53,002 bases of DNA from an uncultured Verrucomicrobiales bacterium (GCA_903927905.1 CAIYOY010000230.1:1-53002); one strand, 5' to 3'. Positions 16,063 to 24,287 are shown, numbered from the stretch's first letter. Translations and numbers: made by a program. Notes: a model not told the origin generated them from the letters alone.

Positions 16063-16230
16063 TCAACGGCCTTCGTTCAGGGAAGAAGGCAGGCCGCTTT
16101 CCCAACCTTTAGAACTGTTCCACGGGATGGAGGAGGTGTTGCCGGGGTCGGTTGTTTCACAACCCGACACCAAACCGACAGTCAACAAAAGGATGAATCC
16201 CAGAACGATTTTTGACCAGGAAACTTTCAT
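16063..16230 (-). CDS. 55-residue putative lipoprotein with PWNSS-x-GWE-x-GLP tail
   Basis: The minus strand from ATG at 16230 reads MKVSWSKIVLGFILLLTVGL then VSGCETTDPGN, and ends with PWNSSKGWESGLP and a TGA at 16063. It has a lysine, a hydrophobic stretch, and a good lipobox (L-V-S-G-C, Cys24), so it should be processed to a 32-residue lipid-anchored peptide. Its ATG overlaps the TAA of the upstream coiled-coil gene (TAATG), which argues for translational coupling and for its being real. I recall similar tiny lipoproteins with PWN...WE-x-G-x-P in other Verrucomicrobia, but no function is known. Confidence 0.65.
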   Translation of the reverse strand: MKVSWSKIVLGFILLLTVGLVSGCETTDPGNTSSIPWNSSKGWESGLPSSLNEGR

Positions 16231-16985
16231 TAGTTCATGACTTGATCGCCTTCCATCACATCGGCCTGCTGCCAGCCGGGGAGGATGTTGGCGATACTGC
16301 GATTTTCTTTGACGGTGGAGATGCGGACTTTGCCGATCAGGCGACCATTGCGATTGATCAACAATTCGCCGCGTTCGAGCAGGCCTTTGTCACGACCGAT
16401 ATCAATGATGACGAAATTAAACTTCGGATCCACCGCCACAATCCGGCCACGGGTGCCGGGGGGTTCGGGGATGACGCGGTTCGGATCGCGATAACTCAGC
16501 AGTTCGTTGTCCAAATCTTTAATTTTGCCGAGCAAAATTTTATTTTCAGAACCGATCGCGTTACGTTCTTTTTCGACTTTGGCTTTCTCGGCGATCATGT
16601 CCTTGATTTGTTCCGGCTTGAAGCCTAAACCATCCCAGCGGGCGAGTTCCTGTTGGGCGGCATTTTTGTCGGCGGTGGTTTTGTCCAATTTCGCGGCGAG
16701 GTCGGTTGATTTTTTGTCAAGTTCCGCCACTTTGGTCACGGCGGTCTTCAAATCATCTTCGGTATCTTTCAACTTGGTCTTGGTCGAAGCCAATTCCCCT
16801 TCGGTCTTTTTGAGTTTTTTCTGGGCAACTTCCTTGTCGCCCTTTTCCTTGTCGCGATCTTTATGAAAGTCATCGCGTTCGGCGCGCGTCGAGGTGATGA
16901 TGTCCTGAATCTTGGTAAAGGTGAGCGCACCGGCGGCAAGGCCGAATACGATTGCTGCGATCAAGCAAATGCGAATTAACTTCAT
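16230..16985 (-). CDS. membrane-anchored coiled-coil protein
   Basis: The 251-residue product has an N-terminal membrane anchor (LIRICLIAAIVFGLAAGALT, residues 3-22). A lysine/glutamate-rich coiled coil follows (about 30-165: KKLKKTEGELASTKTKLKDT and similar heptads). The last 80 residues form a small beta domain (RGRIVAVDPKFNFVIIDIGR, GELLINRNGRLIGKVRIS). This layout recalls MreC-like proteins or periplasmic scaffolds, but no family is recognised with certainty. It would stand in the inner membrane with the coil and beta domain outside. Its TAA overlaps the start of the small lipoprotein gene, so the two are probably one unit. Confidence 0.8.
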   Translation of the reverse strand: MKLIRICLIAAIVFGLAAGALTFTKIQDIITSTRAERDDFHKDRDKEKGDKEVAQKKLKKTEGELASTKTKLKDTEDDLKTAVTKVAELDKKSTDLAAKLDKTTADKNAAQQELARWDGLGFKPEQIKDMIAEKAKVEKERNAIGSENKILLGKIKDLDNELLSYRDPNRVIPEPPGTRGRIVAVDPKFNFVIIDIGRDKGLLERGELLINRNGRLIGKVRISTVKENRSIANILPGWQQADVMEGDQVMN

Positions 16986-17059
16986 GAAATAGAATCCTCT
17001 AAACTTGAAATGAAATTACTTATGTCACACGGCCTTGTCAATGACGGAGTTGCATATTT

Positions 17060-17959
17060 TTACGCCTTGATCAAAGGAAGCAAACCGGCCTCGATTTGGC
17101 TTTCGCTTTCGCCAACGTCAGCTTTGTGCAACGACCAATGTTCGACATGCTCCGCCTTGCCTCCCGGCTCAATCGGAGCGAGCGCGCCGAGCGTCTCCAC
17201 TTCCAACATATCGCCCCGGGTATAGGTTTCCGTATTGCAGCCAAAATCGGGATAACGGGCCTTGGAATCGAAGGGATATTGTTTTATAAATACTTGGCCA
17301 TCAGCGCAATATGCCACCCATCCGAGGCTGTTGCCCAAGCCGATTTTTTGCGGGGTTTGGGCGGCAGGATCAGATTTCAAGACGATGAATTTCTCGCCCC
17401 AAGTCCAGCGTTTGTCGGCCATATTGGTATAGCCCCAAGCGGCCATGGCGCGGACGGGCAGTAATTCTTTGCCGGCAGGTTCCTGGGGAAAGATGGCGCG
17501 ACCGGGGCCTTGCATGACGGTCAAAGCCCAGGGCGCAAATTCCACCGGCCAAAGGTTTTTGTTGACCAAGCGATGCAGAACCGTGACTTGGTTGGCACTG
17601 GGATCAAGTTTCACTTCGATCTCTTTTTGAATGCCGGTGATCCATTCCACCGGTTGAACGAGCTTCAAAGTCGTGCCGTCCCATTCGTGGCCGATGGTGG
17701 AATTGTCCGGCGCATAAGTGCGCGGACGGACTTCCGGCGCGTGCCAAAGGCGGTGGCCGCCATAATTTTTCCAGCTCTCACCGCCCGTGGTGCCGACATC
17801 GGGAAATTCTTTGAAAAGATTTTTGCCGCCGACAAAACCGAAGCGGATCAATCGCGGGCCGACATCTGTGGTGGCGATCAATTCGATCGTGCCATTGCTG
17901 AGGCGCAGGCAATTGGGCCAGCCGCCGTAAGAAATTTTTTCCATGGAAACATTACTCAT
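17060..17959 (-). CDS. DUF4380-like, galactose-mutarotase-fold protein
   Basis: The product has 299 residues and no signal peptide. The sequence (LRLSNGTIELIATTDVGPRL, GGHRLWHAPE, VTVLHRLVNKNLWPVEFAPW, NTETYTRGDMLEVETLGAL) matches the pattern of DUF4380 proteins, which adopt the aldose-epimerase/mutarotase beta-sandwich. A sugar-related activity is likely but not shown. The last part LGALAPIEPGGKAEHVEHW is typical of the superfamily. ATG 17959 is the first start. The gene is monocistronic as far as can be seen. Confidence 0.75.
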   Translation of the reverse strand: MSNVSMEKISYGGWPNCLRLSNGTIELIATTDVGPRLIRFGFVGGKNLFKEFPDVGTTGGESWKNYGGHRLWHAPEVRPRTYAPDNSTIGHEWDGTTLKLVQPVEWITGIQKEIEVKLDPSANQVTVLHRLVNKNLWPVEFAPWALTVMQGPGRAIFPQEPAGKELLPVRAMAAWGYTNMADKRWTWGEKFIVLKSDPAAQTPQKIGLGNSLGWVAYCADGQVFIKQYPFDSKARYPDFGCNTETYTRGDMLEVETLGALAPIEPGGKAEHVEHWSLHKADVGESESQIEAGLLPLIKA

Positions 17960-18008
17960 AGGGCGACTTTAGAAGATGCGGTGAAAAAAGGAATATATTT
18001 TTTTGGGG

Positions 18009-18141
18009 GTTACCTTGTTTTGGCTTGTTCTACCTTGTTTTACCTTAATTTGTCTTAATCCACCTTCGTCAGAAGCACTTCGGCGGACAGGTTTTCCCAA
18101 AAGATTTTCACCCGCGAAACACGCTAAAAACGCGAAAAAGG
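18009..18141. repeat. intergenic repeat words in the 400-base gap before the sigma-factor gene
   Basis: The gap 17960-18359 holds no credible gene. Positions 18009-18060 carry repeats of TACCTTGTTTT / TACCTTAATTT. Around 18064-18090 lies a CTTCGTCAGAAGCACTTCGG word. 18111-18141 reads CCCGCGAAACACGCTAAAAA then CGCGAAAAAGG. The last is a very common intergenic word in this and other phyla, often mis-translated as AKHAKNAKK. The rest of the gap up to 18359 has no clear promoter that I can define. Confidence 0.5.
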
Positions 18142-18359
18142 AGGTTGAAATCCGGTGGGTGCCGGATGGGCCGGGCGGTTGGATGCTGGTCGCTGAATAT
18201 AATGATTCTTTGTTCATGGGCGGCAGTTTGACAGAAAACCGAAGGCCTGTCGTGTACAAGGTGGACATTATTCCCATATTTCTCACCATTCTCTTAACAA
18301 CTAAAAATTTTCAAAAATAAATTGTCTCATTTCCCGGCTGGCAGGGATGTATAAGACGG

Positions 18360-19940
18360 ATGATGAACGACGACATGAAGCTGGTGCGTGAGTATGCTGG
18401 CGAACATTCGGAGCAAGCTTTTGAAATGCTGGTTTCACGGCATCTCAATCTCGTTTATTCATCGGCTTTGCGTCAGGTGCGCGATCCTCACCTCGCCGAG
18501 GAAATAACTCAGGCGGTTTTTATCATCTTGGCGCAGAAAGCGGGTTCGCTAAGTGAGAAGACCATCATCGCCGGCTGGCTGTATCGCACCACCCGGTTCA
18601 CCGCCGCCAAGGCGAGGCAAAAGCAAGCCCGACGCTTTGTTCGGGAACAGGAGGCTTATATGCAATCCACCATCCATGATGCAACCACCGAAACAGCCAG
18701 GCAGGAGTTGGCCCCGTGGTTGGATGAGATCATGGACCGATTGGGCCAACGTGATCGTGATGCGCTGGTGTTGCGGTATTTGGAAAACAAAAGTTTGCAG
18801 GAAGTGGGGGCGGCGCTCGGCATAGAAGAACGCGCCGCACAGAAACGCATCGCGCGCGGTTTGGAAAGAATCCGAGTTCTTTTTGCCAAACGCGGAGCCA
18901 CCCTTTCGGTGACAGCCATCGCTGCGGCGATGTCCGCTCATTCGGCCCAAGCTGCTCCTTTGGGTTTGGCGACCACCATTTCCGCCACTGCGGCCAAAGG
19001 AACAACAGCCGCCACACCCGCAGCCATGCTGGCCAAAGAAACACTTCATATGATCATGAAAATAAAAATTAAATTCGCACTCCTGGCCAGTCTTGCGGTC
19101 ATCGTGTCCGTCGGAGCAGTTGATTTGGTGCTCTCTCAAGCCAGCGCAAAAGGCAAGCCTCCGCCCGATGAAATCCTGCAAAAATCGCACGCGGTTTATG
19201 CGACGCTGACGAGTTATCATAATAAAGGAAAAATTACCTCCACCAGCAATGGCAAGCCGTTCAACGATTCAACTTTTGAAATCTGGCTGGGACGGAGCAA
19301 TCTTTATCGGATCGAATGGGAGAAAAAGATTACACCAACCGTAGTATTTAGACGCGCAGTCTGGTCTGCTGGTGAAGGTGACTTTTCAATATCCAGTCCG
19401 CCCAACCAATTCAAGAAACGAAAAGACATGAAGGATTCGTTGACCAATGGGACTTGGGAAGGGAAAGGACCAGCCGGCGCCTTTTTTGATTTGTTCGGCA
19501 CTCTCACGCTGCCACCTTGGTGGAAGGAGATGAAAAAAGAAAGGCCGCAGGACGAAAAAATCGGCGGTGTGGATTGTTATGTCATCACCGGGATAGAAGA
19601 TCATCTGGAGAGCAAGCTATGGATTGGCAAAAATGATTTTCTCGTCCATCAAAGCCAAATCACCATCAAGGCCGGGAAAGCCCCGACTCCAAACACCCCG
19701 CAACGCGATCAGATGTTTGAAAAGGAGGCGAGAGAGTTATTAGGGTTCATGCACGAGGAAATCACCCCGGCGACCATAGCCGCAAAGAAAATGGAATTAC
19801 TAGCAGGCATGGCTAAAGCGAACTTGGTGACCAGCGTCACGACGGAAACTTATGAAACCATTGAGGTGAATGAACCTTTTTCAAAAACAAACTTTATTCA
19901 TACGGTACCGAGTGATTTAAAACTTTCTGTGGACCCATAA
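18360..19940 (+). CDS. ECF sigma factor fused through a membrane helix to a periplasmic LolA/DUF2092-like domain
   Basis: The product has 526 residues. Residues about 10-85 are sigma region 2 (HSEQAFEMLVSRHLNLVYSS, RDPHLAEEITQAVFIILAQK, AGWLYRTTRFTAAKARQKQ) and about 115-175 are region 4 (MDRLGQRDRDALVLRYLENK, LQEVGAALGIEERAAQKRIA). An Ala/Thr-rich linker follows. A membrane helix (IKIKFALLASLAVIVSVGAV, about 237-256) leads to an outside domain of about 270 residues (PPPDEILQKSHAVYATLTSY, VDCYVITGIEDHLESKLWIG) resembling LolA/DUF2092 lipoprotein-binding folds. The DNA-binding half would stay in the cytoplasm while the C-terminus senses the periplasm, so one protein could replace a sigma/anti-sigma pair. 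The start could be ATG 18360 or 18363. No anti-sigma gene is adjacent. Confidence 0.85.
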   Translation: MMNDDMKLVREYAGEHSEQAFEMLVSRHLNLVYSSALRQVRDPHLAEEITQAVFIILAQKAGSLSEKTIIAGWLYRTTRFTAAKARQKQARRFVREQEAYMQSTIHDATTETARQELAPWLDEIMDRLGQRDRDALVLRYLENKSLQEVGAALGIEERAAQKRIARGLERIRVLFAKRGATLSVTAIAAAMSAHSAQAAPLGLATTISATAAKGTTAATPAAMLAKETLHMIMKIKIKFALLASLAVIVSVGAVDLVLSQASAKGKPPPDEILQKSHAVYATLTSYHNKGKITSTSNGKPFNDSTFEIWLGRSNLYRIEWEKKITPTVVFRRAVWSAGEGDFSISSPPNQFKKRKDMKDSLTNGTWEGKGPAGAFFDLFGTLTLPPWWKEMKKERPQDEKIGGVDCYVITGIEDHLESKLWIGKNDFLVHQSQITIKAGKAPTPNTPQRDQMFEKEARELLGFMHEEITPATIAAKKMELLAGMAKANLVTSVTTETYETIEVNEPFSKTNFIHTVPSDLKLSVDP

Positions 19941-20079
19941 ATATCCGCGCCAAGGGGTGTCGTGGTTGAGGACGTGGATACGAATCTGCAACTGAAAGCA
20001 TCCGATAATCACCAAGTCTGAATGACACAATCTCTTTTGGATTGGAAAATTAAGACACGGTGAGTGATTTAAAAAGAAA

Positions 20080-20150
20080 CAGGCCACCCCGCTGGGGCTC
20101 ACGGAGTTTTAGGCGTGGCTGTTATAGACAGGTCGGCCCTCTGGGCCTGG
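20080..20150. repeat. pair of GC hairpins (CCCC-GCT-GGGG and GGCCC-TCT-GGGCC)
   Basis: Two short hairpins lie about 40 bases apart between the sigma-fusion gene and the HEPN remnant. GGCCACCCCGCTGGGGCTCA is at 20082-20101 and GGTCGGCCCTCTGGGCCTGG at 20131-20150. Loops are three bases (GCT, TCT). The design matches the other hairpin repeats of the window, with a different stem. A T/A-rich tract follows. The remaining sequence from 19941 to 20079 shows nothing recognisable. Confidence 0.55.
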
Positions 20151-20163
20151 GAAATAGAAAAAA

Positions 20164-20421
20164 TCAGTTACCGAAAAAACACCTCGTAATGTCCTTAATC
20201 AAGTCTGAATGGCGGGCGCGCAACTCGCCGGAAAGTTTTTCCAGATCATGCGTCTTTTGCAGGTCCCAACCTAATCGAATCAACTCCGCTTTGAGAATCT
20301 TCTCCAAAATCTCGGCCAATTTGCTCCGGCACATGGTATAGGAAATCTCACGCTCCGCCACCACCTTCACGCCCGCGATTTCACCTTCGGCGATGAAAAT
20401 CCAATCCGCCGACTTTTGGAA
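20164..20421 (-). pseudogene. remnant of a HEPN-domain (toxin-type) gene
   Basis: The minus-strand frame after the TGA at 20422 reads ADWIFIAEGEIAGVKVVAER, then CRSKLAEILEKILKAELIRL and LQKTHDLEKLSGEL, and ends FFGN at 20164. This matches the HEPN pattern of four helices with KTHDL near the end, as found in MNT/HEPN toxin-antitoxin pairs. No ATG opens it; only a GTG at 20370 exists inside the domain, after the first helix has begun. The C-terminus is short for the family (usual total 120-140 residues). The same frame is shared with the MNT remnant upstream. A functional shortened protein from the GTG cannot be excluded. Confidence 0.55.
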
Positions 20422-20706
20422 TCAGTTTTCCTTGGCAAGCAACACCCCTTCTTTTAATACGGTGGCAAAAAAATAATCGTGACACGCTTGTTTCTCCGCC
20501 AGGCGTTCGGGCGAAATGGGAATCAAAGTAAAGGCCGGACGCGGCCAAACCGCGCGCATCCCCCGGCGCCATTTTGCCGCCGCTTCCAATTGGAGCCCGG
20601 CTTCATCCGCCACAACGCACCAATCCACATCACTGTCCGCTCGCGCCTCACCCCGGGCATAAGAGCCAAACCGGATTTTCGCGTTCCACCTCGCCCTACT
20701 TCCGTC
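20422..20706 (-). pseudogene. N-terminally truncated MNT-type nucleotidyltransferase
   Basis: The open minus-strand frame contains FGSYARGEARADSDVDWCVV (starting at 20670), the GSxARGE-x(n)-DxD catalytic signature of minimal nucleotidyltransferases. It runs on to KEGVLLAKEN and a TGA at 20424-20422. Only about 12 codons precede the signature before an in-frame TGA at 20712, and none is ATG, GTG or TTG. The usual 25-40 N-terminal residues and the start are therefore missing. A GTG at 20628 would start inside the active site. The break lies exactly at the end of the neighbouring DUF155-like gene (stop at 20696). With the HEPN remnant it forms a decayed MNT/HEPN antitoxin-toxin pair. Confidence 0.65.
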
Positions 20707-21844
20707 CCATCATGAGCAAAATCAAATCAATAATGAAGAGGAGGACGATGGTAATTTCCAGGGTGAGCATGTAGCGGTTCATGCGGTCCTGGTTCAAAAG
20801 CTGGTAGAGGTCGTCCAAGGTTTTCAATTTTTCATCTATGGTCCGATGCCAGTCGCTGAGGTGGAATCGCGCGGAAATGTTTTCGTAGATGCGCGCCAGA
20901 TGCCAGTCGCCGAAGAATTTTGTGATGTTTGACAGTTCGTCGCTGAATCGAGTCAGGTCGATGCGGATTTCGCGGAGTTCTTTCATCACCCCACCCCGCG
21001 CCCGCGCTTGCTTGGTCAGGTCGCGATAGGAACGTTCCAGGGCGGTGTCGAGAATGCGGTCGTAGGCTTCGAGTTCGGCCAATTGCAGATTGGCCAGTTC
21101 GAGGATGTAGAGGATTTCGTCCACTTGATTCGGTTCCTGCACGATCAGGGCGGCGTCCCAATCGAGGACGGTCAGGTCGTTGTCGTAATAACTGAGGTGA
21201 CGACCGGTGGATTCTTCGGATTCCTGACGGGAAAGCTGATGGACGTCCGTTTCTTGTGTCAACAACGCGGCCACGTCCCGGCGATGATCGTTGAACCATT
21301 CTTCGGCGCACAACGGCAGACCGTCTTCGGCGACCAGAGGCGCGTCTATGCAAAAAACGGTGTAGGCTTCTTCGTCGGCCAATTGGGGCATTGGGCGGAT
21401 CAGGTACGGCGCGAGTTCTTTGCGGGCTTCTTCGGCCAAGTGCCGGACTTCATCGTTCAAGGCGCCATTGCTGAAAACGAGGTCGTGATAAACGACCAGA
21501 TCTTCAATGGAATTCACTTTGAACGGCACGGAAATGGTGATGCTGATGGCGCCGACGGGGAGCAGTTTAATCGATCGCTCGATGCGCACGGGGCCATGCG
21601 GGCCGATGCGTTCCATGGGTTGCAATCGGACCATTTGCGGGCGATAGAAGAAAAGATGGCGCGGGTTGCGTTTGCTGGCATCCACGGAAAATTGCGCGAC
21701 GGGCTGGCCGAGCAATTGCGGGATGGGCAAGCGCAACATTTCATAGGCCAGGTCGTAGGCGTAAACATAGACCACTCGACCGGTGTAGGATTTTACCCGG
21801 CGGGCTTGCGTTTCGCTGGCTTGAGGTGGAACCGGTGGAACCAT
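20696..21844 (-). CDS. DUF155/RMD1-like protein with C-terminal membrane anchor
   Basis: The product has 382 residues. The C-terminal 150 residues (ILYILELANLQLAELEAYDR, FFGDWHLARIYENISARFHL, WHRTIDEKLKTLDDLYQLLN) end in a single membrane helix (LTLEITIVLLFIIDLILLMM). Helical pairs followed by a terminal helix are the hallmark of the RMD1/DUF155 (YagE) class. The N-terminal half (about 25-220) is mixed alpha/beta, with ERSIKLLPVGAISITISVPF and VYHDLVFSNGAL, and is less typical. The role of the family in bacteria is unknown; it is probably anchored to the inner membrane from the cytoplasmic side. The downstream MNT remnant abuts its stop. Confidence 0.6.
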   Translation of the reverse strand: MVPPVPPQASETQARRVKSYTGRVVYVYAYDLAYEMLRLPIPQLLGQPVAQFSVDASKRNPRHLFFYRPQMVRLQPMERIGPHGPVRIERSIKLLPVGAISITISVPFKVNSIEDLVVYHDLVFSNGALNDEVRHLAEEARKELAPYLIRPMPQLADEEAYTVFCIDAPLVAEDGLPLCAEEWFNDHRRDVAALLTQETDVHQLSRQESEESTGRHLSYYDNDLTVLDWDAALIVQEPNQVDEILYILELANLQLAELEAYDRILDTALERSYRDLTKQARARGGVMKELREIRIDLTRFSDELSNITKFFGDWHLARIYENISARFHLSDWHRTIDEKLKTLDDLYQLLNQDRMNRYMLTLEITIVLLFIIDLILLMMGRK

Positions 21845-22017
21845 GCTTTAAGGTAAACCATGGGGACTGGGCTGGCAACGAGGTTATGGCTGGGTTGTGT
21901 GACGATTGGGTGACGGGGTAAAAGGCATCTCGATATAACCATAAGCTAAACTCGAAATTCGAAGCACGAAACAAATCTAAAATTCAAAATTTGAAATTTC
22001 AGACAGATTCACGCCTT

Positions 22018-23559
22018 TTATTCCCACTCAATCGTCGCCGGCGGTTTGCTGCTGATGTCGAGGCAGACGCGGTTGACCCCTTTGACTTCGTTGATGATGC
22101 GGTTGGAAAGTTTCTCCAGTAAATCATACGGCAGCTTGACCCAGTCGGCGGTCATGCCGTCCTGAGATTCAACGGCACGGATGGCGATGGTGAAATCGTA
22201 AGTGCGTTCGTCGCCCATGACGCCGACGCTGCGCACGGGGAGGAGGACGGCAAAGCTTTGCCAGATTTTGTAATAGAGACCGGAGGATTTCATTTCTTCG
22301 ACCACAATGCTGTCGGCGGCGCGAAGGATGTCGCAACGTTTTGGCGTGACTTCGCCGAGAATGCGGACGGCCAAGCCGGGGCCGGGAAAGGGCTGGCGAT
22401 AGACGATTTCCTTGGGCAAACCGAGTTCGAGGCCGAGTTGGCGCACCTCATCTTTGAAGAGGCATTTGAGCGGTTCAACCAATTTGAACTTCATGTTCTT
22501 GGGCAGGCCGCCGACATTGTGATGGCTCTTGATCATGGCGGCGGGATTGCCGGCGATGGGGATGGATTCGATGACGTCGGGATACAAGGTTCCCTGGGCC
22601 AGGAATTTCGCGGCACCGGCGCGTTTGGTCGCTTTTTGAAAAACTTCGATAAATGTTTTGCCGATGATCTTGCGTTTGCGCTCCGGGTCGGTGACTTTTT
22701 TGAGGCGGTCGAGGAAAAGTTTGGAGGCGTTTTCGTATTGCAGCTTGATATGGAAATGGCGGCCAAAAACTTCCCGGACCACTTCGGCTTCGCGTCCGCG
22801 CAGGAGACCGTTGTTGACAAAGATGCAGGTGAGTTGATCGCCGATGGCTTTGTGCAGAAGCGCGGCGGCCACGCTGGAATCCACACCGCCGCTCAAACCC
22901 AAGATCACTTTTTCCTGGCCGACTTGCGCCTGAATCTCTTCGACGGCCTGCTCCACGTAATTGCGCATGTTCCAATTTTTGCCGCAGCCGCAGATGGCGT
23001 GGACAAAGTTGGTGATGATTTCGCGGCCGCGCGGCGTGTGGGCGACTTCCGGATGAAATTGCAGGCCGAAGAAATTTTTGGCGCGATTTTCAATGGCCGC
23101 GTAATCGGAATTTTCCGTGGTGGCGACGGCTTTGAAGCCCTTGGGCATGCGGGTCAGTTTGTCGCCGTGGGAATTCCAGACTTGCAGGGATTTGGGGAGT
23201 TTGGCGAAGAGCGCGCACGTTTGGTCTTTGACCGCGAGATTGCCTTTGCCGTATTCGCGTTTCTGACCAGGTTCAACTTTGCCGCCGAGAAATTGCGCGA
23301 GCAATTGGACACCGTAACAAATTCCAAGCACAGGAATTCCCATCTCAAAAATCTGTTGGTCAGGCAGCGGCGCCTTCGCGGCATAGACGCTGGACGGTCC
23401 GCCAGAAAGGATCAGGCCTTTGGGTTTGAGCGCGGCGATTTCTGACGCAGGGGTGTCGTAGCGCAGGATTTGCGAATAGACGTTGCACTCGCGCACGCGG
23501 CGGGCAATGACCTGGGTGTATTGCGAACCAAAATCTAAAATGACAATTTGTTCCGTCAT
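22018..23559 (-). CDS. guaA: GMP synthase (glutamine-hydrolysing)
   Basis: It converts XMP + glutamine + ATP to GMP, the last step of guanine nucleotide synthesis. The 513-residue product has the class I glutamine amidotransferase domain first: [30 protein letters not shown], nucleophile in [11 protein letters not shown], His/Glu in [10 protein letters not shown]. The ATP-pyrophosphatase P-loop follows ([19 protein letters not shown]), and the C-terminal dimer domain ends [21 protein letters not shown] 23559 gives the canonical [11 protein letters not shown] start; the frame is open further upstream, but that part is not conserved. The repeat-like tract 21950-22010 lies downstream. Confidence 0.98.
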   Translation of the reverse strand: MTEQIVILDFGSQYTQVIARRVRECNVYSQILRYDTPASEIAALKPKGLILSGGPSSVYAAKAPLPDQQIFEMGIPVLGICYGVQLLAQFLGGKVEPGQKREYGKGNLAVKDQTCALFAKLPKSLQVWNSHGDKLTRMPKGFKAVATTENSDYAAIENRAKNFFGLQFHPEVAHTPRGREIITNFVHAICGCGKNWNMRNYVEQAVEEIQAQVGQEKVILGLSGGVDSSVAAALLHKAIGDQLTCIFVNNGLLRGREAEVVREVFGRHFHIKLQYENASKLFLDRLKKVTDPERKRKIIGKTFIEVFQKATKRAGAAKFLAQGTLYPDVIESIPIAGNPAAMIKSHHNVGGLPKNMKFKLVEPLKCLFKDEVRQLGLELGLPKEIVYRQPFPGPGLAVRILGEVTPKRCDILRAADSIVVEEMKSSGLYYKIWQSFAVLLPVRSVGVMGDERTYDFTIAIRAVESQDGMTADWVKLPYDLLEKLSNRIINEVKGVNRVCLDISSKPPATIEWE

Positions 23560-23599
23560 AAAAAATGGAAATGCCGCTCTTGTTTTCAACCAACCCGAA

Positions 23600-23627
23600 A
23601 AAACAAAAGCGGCAGATTTAAATCTGC
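23600..23627 (-). terminator. palindrome plus T-run after the 23636-24043 gene
   Basis: A perfect 16-base palindrome GCAGATTTAAATCTGC (23612-23627) is followed on the minus strand by CGCTTTTGTTTTTT. It lies 8 bases after the stop of the lipoprotein gene and upstream of guaA. This fits an intrinsic terminator, although the stem is AT-rich in the middle. Confidence 0.5.
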
Positions 23628-23635
23628 GTTTATCG

Positions 23636-24043
23636 TTATTCTTTGACCACCGTGACTTTGCCCGTCGTCGCGTCATAGGCCAGCTTCATCCCCGCTGGCG
23701 GATAGGGCAGTTTGCCGAGATATTTCTTTTCGACCAGTTCATCCAAACTCTTCGGCAACCGTCCTTCTTGCACGTTGAACAATTGGACGTTTTCGTTCAA
23801 AGCGGACAGGTCAACAGTCTTGACCATGTTCTGTTCGGCCTTAACGGAAGAGGCGATGTAGTCCACCGGGGCGACGCCTGATTTCCGAATTTCGGACGTG
23901 GCCGGCTCGGCTGAGGCCGATGGAGCCTTGGGCGCAGCGGCTGGAGCCGGAGCCGAAGCGGGGGCGGGCGTATCGGAACCCTGACCACATCCAGCAAGCA
24001 TAAAGGCGGCGGCTAAAACAACTGAAGCGAAAGTCATTTTCAT
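23636..24043 (-). CDS. putative lipoprotein with GspG-like C-terminal segment
   Basis: The product has 135 residues. The signal [20 protein letters not shown] has a clear lipobox (LAGC). An Ala/Pro-rich linker follows (about residues 24-50). The C-terminal half ([40 protein letters not shown]) resembles the globular part of GspG-like pseudopilins, where a peptide of the form GRLP-SL-EL-x(n)-LP-PP follows the helix. Here the helix is replaced by the lipoprotein signal and a helical stretch [10 protein letters not shown]. It is probably a periplasmic or outer-membrane lipoprotein. Function unknown. It precedes guaA with a likely terminator between. Confidence 0.75.
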   Translation of the reverse strand: MKMTFASVVLAAAFMLAGCGQGSDTPAPASAPAPAAAPKAPSASAEPATSEIRKSGVAPVDYIASSVKAEQNMVKTVDLSALNENVQLFNVQEGRLPKSLDELVEKKYLGKLPYPPAGMKLAYDATTGKVTVVKE

Positions 24044-24138
24044 GCGTTCACCGTAAACCTTTCAGGGTCGGACAGTCAATTGCGGATTGAAGCCCTATTT
24101 GTCACGGGCGCATCTCAGTTTTGAAGAGTGGTGGGAAT

Positions 24139-24287
24139 CTTATTAACACCGGGTTTCAACCCGGTGATGGTGGGCGACGGATGGTTTTTAACGGTTTTAA
24201 CCGTTTGCCAATGCGCTCCAAACCGTTGAAACGGTTTTTTCCTGCCACGCTCGTCCGGCCACCGGGTTGAAACCCGGTGTTAATAAG
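24139..24287. repeat. nested inverted repeat of four hairpins (REPIN-like)
   Basis: Outer arms CTTATTAACACCGGGTTTCA followed by ACCCGGTG (24139-24166) and their exact reverse complement (24260-24287) enclose two inner hairpins. These are AACGGTTTTAACCGTT (about 24189-24204) and AAACCGTTGAAACGGTTT (about 24219-24236), themselves related and inverted. Each outer arm is a hairpin CACCGGGTT-TC-AACCCGGTG. The element fills most of the 368-base divergent gap between two lipoprotein genes (24044-24411). The rest of the gap shows nothing definite. Confidence 0.8.

Noticed and set aside
18003-18320. A 105-codon open frame upstream of the sigma-fusion gene
   Set aside because: Its centre (FSPAKHAKNAKKE) is the translation of the common intergenic word at 18111-18141, a known source of false genes. 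The rest is low complexity.
20060-20341. A 93-codon frame on the + strand
   Set aside because: It lies antisense to the HEPN remnant and across the GC hairpins, and its translation has no domain. The minus-strand reading gives clear HEPN and MNT motifs.
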